Notes: generated by a model from the letters alone, not told the origin. DNA of 33,239 nt from an uncultured Oscillospiraceae bacterium (GCA_900546265.1 URCA01000040.1:1-33239), one strand, 5' to 3'; positions 7,141 to 16,252 are shown, counted from the first letter of the stretch. Numbers and translations are program-made.

Positions 7141-8064
7141 ATGGCATTTACTGCGAAAGACGTCCAGACCCTGCGCGAGAAGACCGGCGTGGGCATGATG
7201 GACTGCAAAAAAGCGCTGGCCGCCAGCGATGGCGACATGGAGAAGGCCATCGATTTCCTGCGGGAAAAGGGACTGGCCGCCGCGGCTAAAAAATCCACCC
7301 GCATTGCCGCCGAGGGCCTTGTCTACGCCTATGTGGACAACGCCAAGAAGGTGGGCGTGGTCATCGAAGTGAACTCCGAGACCGACTTCGTGGCCAAGAA
7401 CGCGGATTTCCAGAATTTCGTCAAGGCTCTGGCCGAGATCGTGGCCGAGAAGAACCCCGCCGACGTGGCGGCCCTGTCCGCCCTGCCCTATGAAGGGGAG
7501 CAGACCGTGGCCGATGCCCTGCGGGACAAAATCTTGGTCATCGGCGAGAACCTGAGCATCCGTCGGTTCCTGCGCTACGAGGGCGACTGCGTGGCGTATG
7601 TCCACGGCGGCGGCCGCATCGGCGTGTTGGTCCGCTTTGAGGCGGACGCGGCGGCCTCCGGATCCGACGCGCTCATCGAGTGCGGCAAGGATGTGGCGAT
7701 GCAAATCGCCGCCCTCAACGCCCAGTATCTGGACAAGAGCACCGTTCCGGCGGAAGCTCTGGCCAAGGAGAAGGAAATCCTCGTGGCCCAGATCCAGAAC
7801 GATCCCAAGAACGCCAACAAGCCCGAGGCCATCATTGCGAAGATGGTGGACGGCCGCATCGGCAAGTTCTATGAGACCAACTGCCTGCTGCAGCAGGCTT
7901 TCGTCAAGAACGGCGACATCACGGTGGAACAGTACGTGGCGGATCAGGCCAAAGCGGCCGGCGGCGCCATGAAGATCGCCGAGTTCGTCCGCTTCGAAAA
8001 GGGCGAAGGCATGCAGAAGCGGGAAGACAACTTCGCCGACGAAGTAGCCAGCATGATGAAGTAA
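7141..8064 (+). CDS. tsf: Elongation factor Ts
   Basis: A 307-residue guanine-nucleotide exchange factor that releases GDP from EF-Tu. The N-terminal UBA-like domain (MAFTAKDVQTLREKTGVGMMDCKKAL) and the EF-Tu-contacting TDFVAKN motif (about 81-87) are present, followed by two dimerisation-type subdomains. The length is normal. The ATG at 7141 is chosen because GAAAGGA precedes it and the protein starts as in homologues; the open frame reaches back into rpsB without meaning. A 9-base-pair hairpin without a T run overlaps the stop codon (8061-8084), and the real terminator follows at 8119. Confidence 0.98.
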   Translation: MAFTAKDVQTLREKTGVGMMDCKKALAASDGDMEKAIDFLREKGLAAAAKKSTRIAAEGLVYAYVDNAKKVGVVIEVNSETDFVAKNADFQNFVKALAEIVAEKNPADVAALSALPYEGEQTVADALRDKILVIGENLSIRRFLRYEGDCVAYVHGGGRIGVLVRFEADAAASGSDALIECGKDVAMQIAALNAQYLDKSTVPAEALAKEKEILVAQIQNDPKNANKPEAIIAKMVDGRIGKFYETNCLLQQAFVKNGDITVEQYVADQAKAAGGAMKIAEFVRFEKGEGMQKREDNFADEVASMMK

Positions 8065-8118
8065 ATTCCACAAATGGAATTTACGCCGTCTGCCGGTTGA
8101 GCAGTTTATCGCTGAATA

Positions 8119-8153
8119 AATGGGCTAGCCTTTAGGGGCTAGCCCATTTTTGG
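8119..8153 (+). terminator. Terminator of rpsB-tsf
   Basis: AATGGGCTAGCC (8119-8130) pairs with GGCTAGCCCATT (8137-8148) around TTTAGG, and a T run follows. It is a strong Rho-independent terminator. Confidence 0.93.
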
Positions 8154-8252
8154 GTTCGGGGGAAAACGCGCGTGTCCCACAGGATGAAACCCATGGATTT
8201 TTGCGGAAACTTATGTTACACTAGGAACAGAACCAACGCGGGAGGGCAAAGG

Positions 8253-10520
8253 ATGAAACAGGACAAGGGCCAGGGTACCATTCGCGCATATCTTGGCAAA
8301 TCGGCTTCCTTTTTTTATTACAAACGGCTGCTCCTGCTTCTGGCGGTGTTGGTTCTGCTGATTATCGCCTTGGCTGTTTGGACCGCGTCGCGCTTGCAGA
8401 TGGCGATGAATAAAAGCACGCAGACCTATGTTACCGATGTGTCCCTCCAGCTTTCCAACGACATTGATTTTCGATTGACCAAACAAATGGAGGATATGGA
8501 ACTGCTGGAAGACAGCATACGTCAAATTTACGACCATGAGAATCCGGAACCGCTGAAGGAGTTCTTGCGCGATAAAGCACGATCTATGGATTTTGACGCA
8601 CTTCTTATCACCGATGAGGGCAGCCGTTTTTTCAGTACGGCCCCTCTTGGAAACGACATATTCAGTCTGTCCGGCATACAGGCTTCGTTGAACGGGCAAG
8701 ACGGCGTGTCGTTCATGGATAACCAGGAAATTCTATATTCCATTCCGATTCGCCGCGGCGATGACGTGGTCGGAGTGCTCGCGGGGAAACGAAGCAAGGA
8801 AAATATGCAGCAGCTGATACAATCGGTAAGCTTTTCCGGCCTGGGACTGACCTGCATCATTCACCAGGATAGCCACGTCGTTATTTCTCCCACCAATCTG
8901 GAGCCCTTTATGCGGCTGGACGCGCTGTTCTCGGAAACCCCCAACAGCGATACGGCGGCGAGCATTCGCCGTATGCAGGAGAATATGAAGCGGCAGCAGC
9001 CTGGAGTATTCCCCTTCACGGCGGTAAACGGCACCGACCTGATACTGGCGTATAATCCGTTGGCCAGTTACGACTGGGTACTGCTGACCTTGGTGCCGGC
9101 CGATTTGATTTCCGCCCAGACCAACGCCTATATATGGCAGACCTTTTTGATCATCGCCGGAATTCTGGCCCTTTTTGTCCTCATGCTGGCCGTTTTTGCC
9201 CGCATATTCCGAGGGCATTACCGGCAGCTGGAGCGGGTGGCCTTTGTGGATCCGGTAACAGGCGGGATGAACAACACGGCGTTCCAAATCCGCTGCCGGA
9301 ATCTGCTGCAAAACGCCTCTTCCGGTGACTATGCCGTGGTGCTGCTCCATATCAAGGATTTCAAGCTCATCAACGAGACCTATGGCCGCGAGGCCGGGGA
9401 TCGCACCCTGCGCTATGTGATGAAGGCGCTGGAAAGCGAGACCGGCGGGGAAGAGGCGGCGGCCCGCACCGCCGCCGATAATTTCTATCTCTGCCTCAAG
9501 GAGAACGAGCCGCAGGCGCTTTGCCGCCGCCTCGGAAAGCTGGCGGAGGCGATTAACGGCTTCAACCGGCAGGCGGCAAAACCGTATCGCCTGATCCTAC
9601 AGCCGGGCGCGTACATGGTGGAGGATCCCGCCGCCGATATCACGGTGCTGCAGGATCGGGCGAAAACCGCCAGCCGGAACCGCTCCGCTGCCGAGGATGA
9701 GCACTGTAAGTTTTATGACGCCGCCTTCACCCAGCGGCTGCTCAGGGAGAGGGAGCTCAACGACCTGTTCGAGCCATCGCTGGAAAACGGGGATTTTCAG
9801 GTGTTCCTGCAGCCCAAGGTCGGGGTGAACAACGACGAAATAGGCGGCGCTGAGGCGCTGGTGCGCTGGATCCATCCGGCGCAGGGAGTGATTTTCCCCT
9901 CGGATTTTATTCCGCTGTTTGAAAAGAACGGGCGGATTCGCAGCCTGGATTTGTACATGTTCGAGCAGGTGTGCAAAACCCTGCGTGATTGGGCGGATAG
10001 AGGCCGGCAGATACTGCCGATTTCTGTCAACCTGTCCCGGGAGCATTTCAGGAGCGACGACGCCCTGCGCCCGCTCCAAGCCATCGCGAGCCGGTACGCC
10101 ATTGCCACGGGCTGGATCGAGCTGGAGCTGACCGAATCCTCGTTCTTTGACGACCACGGGATCGCCTATGTGAAGAAACAGATCGACGCCATGCATCAAA
10201 TGGGATTTCTGTGCTCGCTGGACGATTTCGGCTCGGGGTATTCCTCTCTGGGCCTGCTCATGGAATTCGATGTGGACGTGATAAAATTCGACCGGCGGTT
10301 TTTCCGCCATGTGTCGCGGAAGAAAACCAGGGATGTCGTCAGTGCCATGGTGGAGCTGGCGGGCCGGCTGGGCGTTCAGACCGTGGCCGAGGGCATCGAG
10401 AATGAGGAACAGCTGGCCTTCCTGCGGGAGGTCGGGTGTGACCTGGTGCAGGGCTACGTGTTTGCCAAGCCCATGCCCATCGAAGCGTTCGAGGCCTGGG
10501 AGGACGCCAGAAAATCGTAG
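8253..10520 (+). CDS. Membrane c-di-GMP phosphodiesterase with degenerate GGDEF and intact EAL domains
   Basis: A 755-residue protein. Membrane segments near 24-46 and 297-318 enclose an extracytoplasmic sensor domain of Cache-like size. The GGDEF domain (about 330-455) is recognisable (VDPVTGGMNN, KDFKLINETYG), but the first metal-binding aspartate is replaced (LLHIKDF) and the signature loop reads AADNF near 407-411, so it should not make c-di-GMP. The EAL domain (about 505-750) keeps EALVRW, the NLS segment SVNLSREHF, ELTES, LDDFGSGYSSL and AEGIEN, so it should hydrolyse c-di-GMP to pGpG. The degenerate GGDEF may act as a GTP-sensing regulatory domain, as in other tandem proteins. The start at 8253 has GGAGGG six bases upstream; an earlier in-frame ATG lies near the likely transcription start. 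Monocistronic. Confidence 0.9.
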   Translation: MKQDKGQGTIRAYLGKSASFFYYKRLLLLLAVLVLLIIALAVWTASRLQMAMNKSTQTYVTDVSLQLSNDIDFRLTKQMEDMELLEDSIRQIYDHENPEPLKEFLRDKARSMDFDALLITDEGSRFFSTAPLGNDIFSLSGIQASLNGQDGVSFMDNQEILYSIPIRRGDDVVGVLAGKRSKENMQQLIQSVSFSGLGLTCIIHQDSHVVISPTNLEPFMRLDALFSETPNSDTAASIRRMQENMKRQQPGVFPFTAVNGTDLILAYNPLASYDWVLLTLVPADLISAQTNAYIWQTFLIIAGILALFVLMLAVFARIFRGHYRQLERVAFVDPVTGGMNNTAFQIRCRNLLQNASSGDYAVVLLHIKDFKLINETYGREAGDRTLRYVMKALESETGGEEAAARTAADNFYLCLKENEPQALCRRLGKLAEAINGFNRQAAKPYRLILQPGAYMVEDPAADITVLQDRAKTASRNRSAAEDEHCKFYDAAFTQRLLRERELNDLFEPSLENGDFQVFLQPKVGVNNDEIGGAEALVRWIHPAQGVIFPSDFIPLFEKNGRIRSLDLYMFEQVCKTLRDWADRGRQILPISVNLSREHFRSDDALRPLQAIASRYAIATGWIELELTESSFFDDHGIAYVKKQIDAMHQMGFLCSLDDFGSGYSSLGLLMEFDVDVIKFDRRFFRHVSRKKTRDVVSAMVELAGRLGVQTVAEGIENEEQLAFLREVGCDLVQGYVFAKPMPIEAFEAWEDARKS

Positions 10521-10530
10521 AAAATATTGG

Positions 10531-10558
10531 GGCCGCCGGATGTATCCGGCGGCCTTTT
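10531..10558. terminator. Terminator between the EAL gene and ogt
   Basis: GGCCGCCGGA (10531-10540) pairs with TCCGGCGGCC (10545-10554), followed by TTTT on the plus strand. It ends the EAL gene. On the minus strand it also lies downstream of ogt, but with a weaker T run. Confidence 0.85.
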
Positions 10559-10600
10559 GCGTGTGTGGAGGAGCCTTCGCCAGCGGGTGACCCGCGGCGC

Positions 10601-11140
10601 TTAAAGAGCGGTTCCCTTGGTCGGCACAAAGAGACGGGACGTATCGACGCCTTCCAGCTCCAAAAGCCGGCGCTTTTTGTCAATGCCTCCGGCGTAGCCC
10701 GTTAAGCTGCCGCCGGCCCCCACAACCCGGTGGCAGGGGATGATGATGGAAATCGGATTGTGGCCCACCGCGCCCCCCACCGCCTGACTGGACATGGTGG
10801 TTTTTCCCAGACGGGCCGCCAGCTTTTGGGAAAGACCGCCATAAGTGACAACCTCCCCATAGGGAATTTCGCATAGGAGGCTCCATACGCCTTGCCGGAA
10901 TGCTCCGCCAATAGGCCGCAGCGGCAGCTCGGCAATGGCGGGCTTCTTCCCTGCGAAATACCGATTCAGCCACCCCTTCGCAGCCTCAAAGACCGGGAGA
11001 TCCTCCTTGAAAATCATTGTCTCGCCAATCGTGCTTCCAAAATATTTCTGTCCTTCCATCCAGAGACCGACCAGGTTTTCTCCGTCACAGGCAAGGGTGA
11101 GCCGTCCCACAGGAGACGGGCAGGTTGTGGCGTAATACAT
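10601..11140 (-). CDS. ogt: Methylated-DNA--[protein]-cysteine S-methyltransferase
   Basis: A 179-residue suicide repair protein that moves the methyl group from O6-methylguanine (and O4-methylthymine) to its own cysteine. The active site IPCHRVVG, with C136, is intact, preceded by the helix-turn-helix and asparagine-hinge region (SSQAVGGAVGHNPI) and by the conserved FRQGVWSLLCEIPYGEVVTYG. The N-terminal domain starts MYYATTCPSPVGRLTLACD. The ATG at 11140 is preferred over the earlier in-frame one because AGGAGG precedes it by six bases. It is transcribed divergently from the AbgT-type transporter gene. No Ada-like DNA-binding domain is fused, so it is probably constitutive. Confidence 0.96.
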   Translation of the reverse strand: MYYATTCPSPVGRLTLACDGENLVGLWMEGQKYFGSTIGETMIFKEDLPVFEAAKGWLNRYFAGKKPAIAELPLRPIGGAFRQGVWSLLCEIPYGEVVTYGGLSQKLAARLGKTTMSSQAVGGAVGHNPISIIIPCHRVVGAGGSLTGYAGGIDKKRRLLELEGVDTSRLFVPTKGTAL

Positions 11141-11337
11141 AGTAAACCTCCTGATAGAGAAGTGCTCTGCCATTTTCTCTTTTCATTCTAATCGCGGCCC
11201 ATGAAAAAGTCAAACGGATAACGGATGCCCAACAGGCTATGGGTTAGAAAAAAATGGCTGTTTTTTTATGGGCCGCGTGTTTTTCAACGGAAATCAGCCA
11301 CACTATAGACGATATTATAGGTAACCGAGGTAATCGC

Positions 11338-12903
11338 ATGGCTAAAAAACGCAGAAAAGATAAGCCGTCCCTGTTCGGCCGGATACTGGGAGGCATCGAG
11401 AGGGCGGGCAACCGCTTGCCCCACCCCATTACCCTGTTCGCGCTGTTCACCCTGGGTATCATCCTGGTTTCCGCCCTGTGCGCCCTGCTCGGCGTGTCCG
11501 CCACCGGGGAACTCATCAACTCCAAAACCCTGGAGCTGGAGACCCAGACCGTCACAGCCGTTTCCCTGCTGAGCAAGGAGGGCGTGGTGTATATGCTGAC
11601 CAGCATGGTGAGCAACTTCACCAGCTTCGCCCCCCTGGGGGTGGTGCTGGTCACCATGCTGGGCATCGGCTGTGCGGAGGGCAGCGGCTATCTGTCCGCT
11701 CTGCTGAAAAAGATGGTGTCGGTCACCCCGCGGGCCATCATCACCCCGGTGGTGGTGCTGCTGGGGGTGATGTCCAACATCGCCACCGATATCGGATACG
11801 TCGTTTTGATTCCGGTGGGGGCACTGGTGTTTATGGCCTATGGCCGGCACCCGCTGGCGGGGCTGGCGGCGGCCTTTGCCGGGGTATCCGGCGGGTTCAG
11901 CGCCAACCTGCTTATCGGCGCGTTGGATCCCCTGCTGGCCGGTATCAGCACCGAGGCTGCCCACATCGTGGACAGCGGCTATACCGTGCTGGCCACCGAT
12001 AACTGGTTTTTCATGATCGCGTCCACCGTTCTCATCGTGGCCATCGGCACCCTGGTCACCGATAAGATCGTGGAACCCCGCCTGGGCCGGTTCGAACAGG
12101 AGGAGGGTCAGGCGGATCACCGTCTGACCGCCCTGACCGGCCAGGAGGCCAAGGGGATGAAGATCGCCTCCCTGGTGTTGCTCCTGCTGGTGGCGGGGCT
12201 GATAGCGGCGGCGATCCCCCGCGCCTCCCTGCTGCGCAATCCCCAGACCGGCAGCCTGACCACCGGTGCCCCTCTCATCGACGGCATCATCATCTTGCTG
12301 GCGCTGCTGTTTTTCGTCCCCTCCGTCCTCTACGGCCGGATTTCCGGAACCTACAAAAACGAGAAGGACGTGGCGGGACAGCTAGAAAAAAACATGGCGG
12401 CCATGGGCGGCTACATCGCCCTGATTTTCGTCGCCGCCCAGTTCATCAGCTTTTTCAACTACAGCAAGCTGGGTACGATTCTAGCCATCAGCGGGGCGGA
12501 ATTTCTCAAGTCCTCGGGCATCAGCGGGCCGCTGCTGATGGTGATCTTCGTGCTGTTCACCTCTCTGCTCAACCTGCTGATGGGCTCCGCCACGGCGAAA
12601 TGGACGGTGCTGGCCCCCATTTTCATCCCCATGTTCATGATGCTGGGCTATTCGCCGGAGCTGACCCAGGTGGCCTACCGCATCGGTGACTCCTGCACCA
12701 ACCTCATCACGCCCATGATGTCGTATTTCGCCATGATCGTGGTCTTCGCCCGGAAATACGATAAAAAGGCGGGCATCGGCACCCTGGTTTCCATGATGCT
12801 GCCCTACAGCCTGTTCTTCCTTATCGGGTGGACGGTGCTGCTGGTGGTCTGGATGATCACCGGGCTGCCCCTCGGCCCCGGAGCCGCCACCCTGCTGGGG
12901 TGA
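11338..12903 (+). CDS. AbgT-family transporter
   Basis: A 521-residue inner-membrane protein with about a dozen hydrophobic segments. The family signature near the N terminus (IERAGNRLPHPITLFALF) and the re-entrant-type segments SNIATDIGYVVLIPVGALVF and SATAKWTVLAPIFIPMFMMLGYSPELTQVAYRIGDSCTN fit AbgT. Family members import p-aminobenzoyl-glutamate (E. coli AbgT) or export sulfonamides and related folate precursors (MtrF, YdaH). The substrate here cannot be decided from sequence, and no AbgA/AbgB hydrolase lies nearby. The ATG at 11338 has GAGG seven bases upstream; an earlier in-frame ATG at 11254 would add 28 residues unlike the family. Confidence 0.92.
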   Translation: MAKKRRKDKPSLFGRILGGIERAGNRLPHPITLFALFTLGIILVSALCALLGVSATGELINSKTLELETQTVTAVSLLSKEGVVYMLTSMVSNFTSFAPLGVVLVTMLGIGCAEGSGYLSALLKKMVSVTPRAIITPVVVLLGVMSNIATDIGYVVLIPVGALVFMAYGRHPLAGLAAAFAGVSGGFSANLLIGALDPLLAGISTEAAHIVDSGYTVLATDNWFFMIASTVLIVAIGTLVTDKIVEPRLGRFEQEEGQADHRLTALTGQEAKGMKIASLVLLLLVAGLIAAAIPRASLLRNPQTGSLTTGAPLIDGIIILLALLFFVPSVLYGRISGTYKNEKDVAGQLEKNMAAMGGYIALIFVAAQFISFFNYSKLGTILAISGAEFLKSSGISGPLLMVIFVLFTSLLNLLMGSATAKWTVLAPIFIPMFMMLGYSPELTQVAYRIGDSCTNLITPMMSYFAMIVVFARKYDKKAGIGTLVSMMLPYSLFFLIGWTVLLVVWMITGLPLGPGAATLLG

Positions 12904-12930
12904 CGGCCGCTGTCAATCCCATCATCCTCA

Positions 12931-12961
12931 GCAGCAGGGCGGGTTCGCCCTGCTGCTTTTT
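12931..12961 (+). terminator. Terminator after the AbgT-family gene
   Basis: GCAGCAGGGCG (12931-12941) pairs with CGCCCTGCTGC (12946-12956) around a GGTT loop and is followed by TTTTT. Confidence 0.93.
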
Positions 12962-13010
12962 GACGAGGCGAGAGCCGTAATTTTGTCTTTCGTTTTCCTC
13001 CGGTATCTGT

Positions 13011-13016
13011 TATAAT
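13011..13016 (+). promoter_or_regulatory. -10 element of the GH78-like gene
   Basis: A consensus TATAAT lies 59 bases before the start codon. TTGTCT (12983-12988) is too distant (22 bases) to be a normal -35, and the hexamer at 17 bases is poor. Confidence 0.5.
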
Positions 13017-13075
13017 CGGAGCCGACGAGGGGCTCCGGCGTTAACGGCCGAGTCCCGAAGAAGGAGGAGCTTTCA

Positions 13076-14749
13076 ATGAGGATTATCGACACCATCCCCG
13101 TGCTGGAGGAGGACACCCGCCGGCGGGTGCTGGTGCCCCCGGCCCGTGTCATCCTGACCCGCGGCCGTGTGGAAGGGGCGGACGCCCTGCTGCAGCCGGG
13201 CGAGCTGCAAATCCGTCTGCGGGAGGACGCGACCGTCCGGATGGAAAACCGGGACGGGGGCGAACGGGCGGCGGTGCTGCTGGATTACGGCCGGGAGCTC
13301 CATGGCGGCGTCCGGCTGCTAAACTGGCAGGCGGCGGGCGCTAGTTATCCGCGGGTGCGCCTGTGCTTCGGGGAGTCGGTCGGCGAGGCGCTGAGCGGTC
13401 TCGGGCAGAAGAACGCGGGCAACGACCACGCCCTGCGGGATTTCACCGTCCCGCTGCCCGCGTTGAGTGACCAGACCTTTGGGGAGACCGGCTTCCGGTT
13501 CCTGCTCATCGAGCTTGTCGAGGAAGAGGCGTCCATCCAGCTCAAAAGCGCGCCGGCGGTGTTCGTCTATCGGGACGTACCTTACCGAGGAAGCTTCCGC
13601 TGCAGCGACACCCGTCTGAACGCCATCTATGACACGGCCGCCTATACCTGCCATCTCTGCCTGCAGAACCGGCTGTGGGACGGGATCAAACGGGATCGGC
13701 TGGTCTGGATTGGGGACACCCATCCCGAAATGCTGGCCATCCGCGCCCTGTTCGGGCGGGAGCCGCTGTTGGAGCAAAGCCTGGACACCGCCTGCGGGGA
13801 AGCGGCGCTGCCCGGCTGGATGAACGGGATGCCGGCGTATTCCATGTGGTGGCTGCTCATCCTGCGGGACTGGTACCAGTACACGGGGGACAAGGCCTTC
13901 CCGGCCAAGCACCGGGAGTACATACGCGCCCTGACGGCGCAGATTCTGCGCCAGGTGGAGCCGGACGGCCGTCTGGCGCTGGATGACTATTTTCTCGACT
14001 GGTCCACCCATGGCATGCCGGAGGCCCGGGCCGGGGTGCAGGCCCTGGCGGCGCTGTCCATGGACGCGGCGGCGGTGCTCTGCCGCCTGCTGGAGGACGA
14101 GGACACGGCCCGGCGGGCCCAGCGGGGCGCAGCGGCGCTGCGGGCCTATGGCGGGGACGGCGGACAGGTCAAGCCCGCGGCCGCGCTGCTGGCCCTGGCG
14201 GGTATGCTGCCCCCGGAGCGGGCGGGGGAAATCTTGCGGCTGGACGGTCCCCGGGGCCTGTCCACCTTCATGAGCTATTACATTCTGCGGGGCGCGGCGA
14301 CGGGCGGCCATATGACGCAGGCGCTGGACATGCTGCGTGCCTATTACGGCGCCATGCTCGATCTGGGAGCCACCACCTTCTGGGAGGATTTTGACCTGGA
14401 TTGGGCGTGTAAGGCGTCACCCATCGATCGGCTGCCCCACCCCGGCGAGAGCGATGTGCACGGGGATAACGGGGCCCATTGCTACAGTGGGTTCCGGCAC
14501 AGCCTCTGCCACGGCTGGTCGGCGGGGCCGGTGCCCTTCCTGGCCGAAGCCGTCCTAGGGGTGGAGCTGGCTGCTCCCGGAGGAACGGATATCCGGCTGC
14601 GTCCCCAGCTGAGCGACCTGGACTGGGCGGAGGGGAGCTATCCGCTGCCCGCCGGGGACCTGCATGTCCGGCACCGGCGGAACGCCGACGGAAGCGTGCA
14701 AACCAGCTTTGAAGCGCCCGCCGGCGTGCGGGTGACGGTGGAGGGCTGA
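13076..14749 (+). CDS. GH78-like (alpha-L-rhamnosidase family) glycoside hydrolase
   Basis: A 557-residue protein with no signal peptide, so probably cytoplasmic. An N-terminal beta-sandwich-like part (about 1-170) is followed by an (alpha/alpha)6-barrel region (about 175-480) and a short C-terminal beta domain. The segment DGIKRDRLVWIGD (from D202) matches the catalytic-loop region of GH78 enzymes, where an acidic cluster supplies the general acid; here the wording differs from the common DCPQR-(D/E) form, so activity and sugar specificity need care. It is shorter than many GH78 enzymes (often 700-1,000 residues), lacking an extra carbohydrate-binding N-terminal module. AAGGAGGAG precedes the start. 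No sugar transporter or rhamnose-pathway gene is adjacent, so it stands alone between two unrelated genes. Confidence 0.82.
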   Translation: MRIIDTIPVLEEDTRRRVLVPPARVILTRGRVEGADALLQPGELQIRLREDATVRMENRDGGERAAVLLDYGRELHGGVRLLNWQAAGASYPRVRLCFGESVGEALSGLGQKNAGNDHALRDFTVPLPALSDQTFGETGFRFLLIELVEEEASIQLKSAPAVFVYRDVPYRGSFRCSDTRLNAIYDTAAYTCHLCLQNRLWDGIKRDRLVWIGDTHPEMLAIRALFGREPLLEQSLDTACGEAALPGWMNGMPAYSMWWLLILRDWYQYTGDKAFPAKHREYIRALTAQILRQVEPDGRLALDDYFLDWSTHGMPEARAGVQALAALSMDAAAVLCRLLEDEDTARRAQRGAAALRAYGGDGGQVKPAAALLALAGMLPPERAGEILRLDGPRGLSTFMSYYILRGAATGGHMTQALDMLRAYYGAMLDLGATTFWEDFDLDWACKASPIDRLPHPGESDVHGDNGAHCYSGFRHSLCHGWSAGPVPFLAEAVLGVELAAPGGTDIRLRPQLSDLDWAEGSYPLPAGDLHVRHRRNADGSVQTSFEAPAGVRVTVEG

Positions 14750-14796
14750 CAACGGCGGAATTTTCCCAGCGGCTCCTGCAACATTTCCGGCGATTT

Positions 14797-14817
14797 CTCT
14801 CACTATACGAATGAGAG
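14797..14817 (+). promoter_or_regulatory. -10 element inside an inverted repeat upstream of the serpin gene
   Basis: TATACG (14804-14809) lies between CTCTCA (14797-14802) and TGAGAG (14812-14817), an inverted repeat that would overlap bound RNA polymerase and so could be a repressor operator. No strong -35 is visible. The serpin start is about 30 bases downstream. Confidence 0.4.
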
Positions 14818-14845
14818 CAATCACGGACATGTCAGGAGGGGTATC

Positions 14846-16249
14846 ATGAACAAGAAATGGCTGAGCCTCGGCTGTGCGGCGGCGCTGTGTCTGGGCCTCG
14901 CGGCCTGCGGCGCGCCGGTACCGGGCGGAAACGGGGACGCCGACGCTTCGGCGCCGGTATCGCGGGCGGACGCCGCATCCTCGGAGGATGGCGCCGCCAC
15001 CTCGGAAGCGACCCTCACCGTCACGGGGAAGAAAACGGGAACCACCACCGCCCGCTCCACGGCGGAGCGGACGACCCGGTACAGCGCGCCCCAGCCGGTG
15101 AACCGGATGACAAGCGGCTTCGCCAATGGGTACGGCGCGTTTGCCCTGCGGCTGATCCAGCAGACGCAGCAGACCGGACAAAACGGCTTTGTGTCCCCGG
15201 CCAGCGTGTATCTGGCGCTGGCCATGACGGCGAACGGCGCGGCGGGGAACACGCAGGAGCAGATGCTGTCGCTGCTCGGCGCGAAGGACGCGGCGGCGCT
15301 CAACAAGGGAAGCCGAGATCTGCAGTCCCTGCTGGCCGGCGGGTACCAGCTGGCCAACGGCATCTGGCTGAATCAGGCTTTTACCTCCGAGGTACAGCCC
15401 GCTTTTTTGAAGGCCAACGACACCTATTTTCACGCGGGCGTCGAGCGGATCGCCTTCAACAACGACGCGATACCGGGCATCAACGGCTGGGTGGCCGACA
15501 AGACCGCCGGCCGGATCACCGACCTGGTGAAGCCGCCTCTCTCCTCCGACGATTTGATGCTGCTGATAAACACCCTGCTGTATGAGGGCAAATGGGAGGA
15601 TCCGTTCCTGCTGCGCAGCACGAGCGACGGGGTCTTTCACGGGCCGGAAGGCAACCAGAGCCTGCCGATGATGGCGCAGACGCTGTCAAACGCCGTCTGG
15701 TATGAGGACGACGCGATCGAAGCCACCCGCCTGCCCTTTGCCGACCACCGCACGGCCATGGTGCTGGTTTTACCCAAGAAGACCGGCGCGGCGGCCCTGA
15801 CGGAGTGGATCGCCGGGCTGAAGCCGGCGGATCTGTGCGAGCTGATCGCGGCGGAAGGCCGGTGCGACCGGCTGCATCTGACCCTGCCCCGGTTCACGGT
15901 TTCTTATAAAGAGAATTTGAAGGACACGCTGGTGAAGCTGGGCATGACCGACGCCTTCGATTCCCTGGCCGCCGACTTCTCCCGCATGGTCAAGCCCACC
16001 GGCCCCCTGCGGCCCTATATCGACATCGTGCAGCATAACACCGCGCTGGAGGTCAACGAGGCGGGCGTGCTGGCCGCCGCGGCCACCGACGTGCAGATGA
16101 AGGCGGGAGCCGCCCTCCCGGACAGTCTGGAGGAGCATACCCTGCGGCTGGATCGCCCCTTCTTCTGCGCCCTGGTGGACGAACCCACCGGCGCGGTCAT
16201 CTTCGGCGGCGCGGTCTGCCGGCCGAAAGCGCTGGAGACGGAGACATAG
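14846..16249 (+). CDS. Lipoprotein serpin (serine protease inhibitor)
   Basis: A 467-residue surface lipoprotein. The signal peptide ends in the lipobox LAAC with C21. A Ser/Thr/Ala-rich linker (about 22-85) tethers a serpin domain (about 90-465). Serpin landmarks include NGFVSPASVYLALAMTANGA, INGWVADKTAGRI, LLINTLLYEGKW and the closing PFFCALVDEPTGAVIFGG. The reactive-centre hinge has E405, G407 and a run of alanines at 410-413, the pattern of inhibitory serpins that need a flexible hinge for loop insertion. Counting 17 residues from E405 puts P1 near G421; bacterial loops vary, so K419 or M418 could be the true site and the target protease class is open. AGGAGG precedes the start. Gut bacterial serpins are thought to protect against host or community proteases. 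Monocistronic, with a terminator directly after. Confidence 0.93.
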   Translation: MNKKWLSLGCAAALCLGLAACGAPVPGGNGDADASAPVSRADAASSEDGAATSEATLTVTGKKTGTTTARSTAERTTRYSAPQPVNRMTSGFANGYGAFALRLIQQTQQTGQNGFVSPASVYLALAMTANGAAGNTQEQMLSLLGAKDAAALNKGSRDLQSLLAGGYQLANGIWLNQAFTSEVQPAFLKANDTYFHAGVERIAFNNDAIPGINGWVADKTAGRITDLVKPPLSSDDLMLLINTLLYEGKWEDPFLLRSTSDGVFHGPEGNQSLPMMAQTLSNAVWYEDDAIEATRLPFADHRTAMVLVLPKKTGAAALTEWIAGLKPADLCELIAAEGRCDRLHLTLPRFTVSYKENLKDTLVKLGMTDAFDSLAADFSRMVKPTGPLRPYIDIVQHNTALEVNEAGVLAAAATDVQMKAGAALPDSLEEHTLRLDRPFFCALVDEPTGAVIFGGAVCRPKALETET

Positions 16250-16252
16250 AAA

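Noticed and set aside
8061..8084. A perfect 9-base-pair hairpin at the tsf stop codon as terminator
   Set aside because: It has no T run, and a far stronger terminator stands at 8119-8153.
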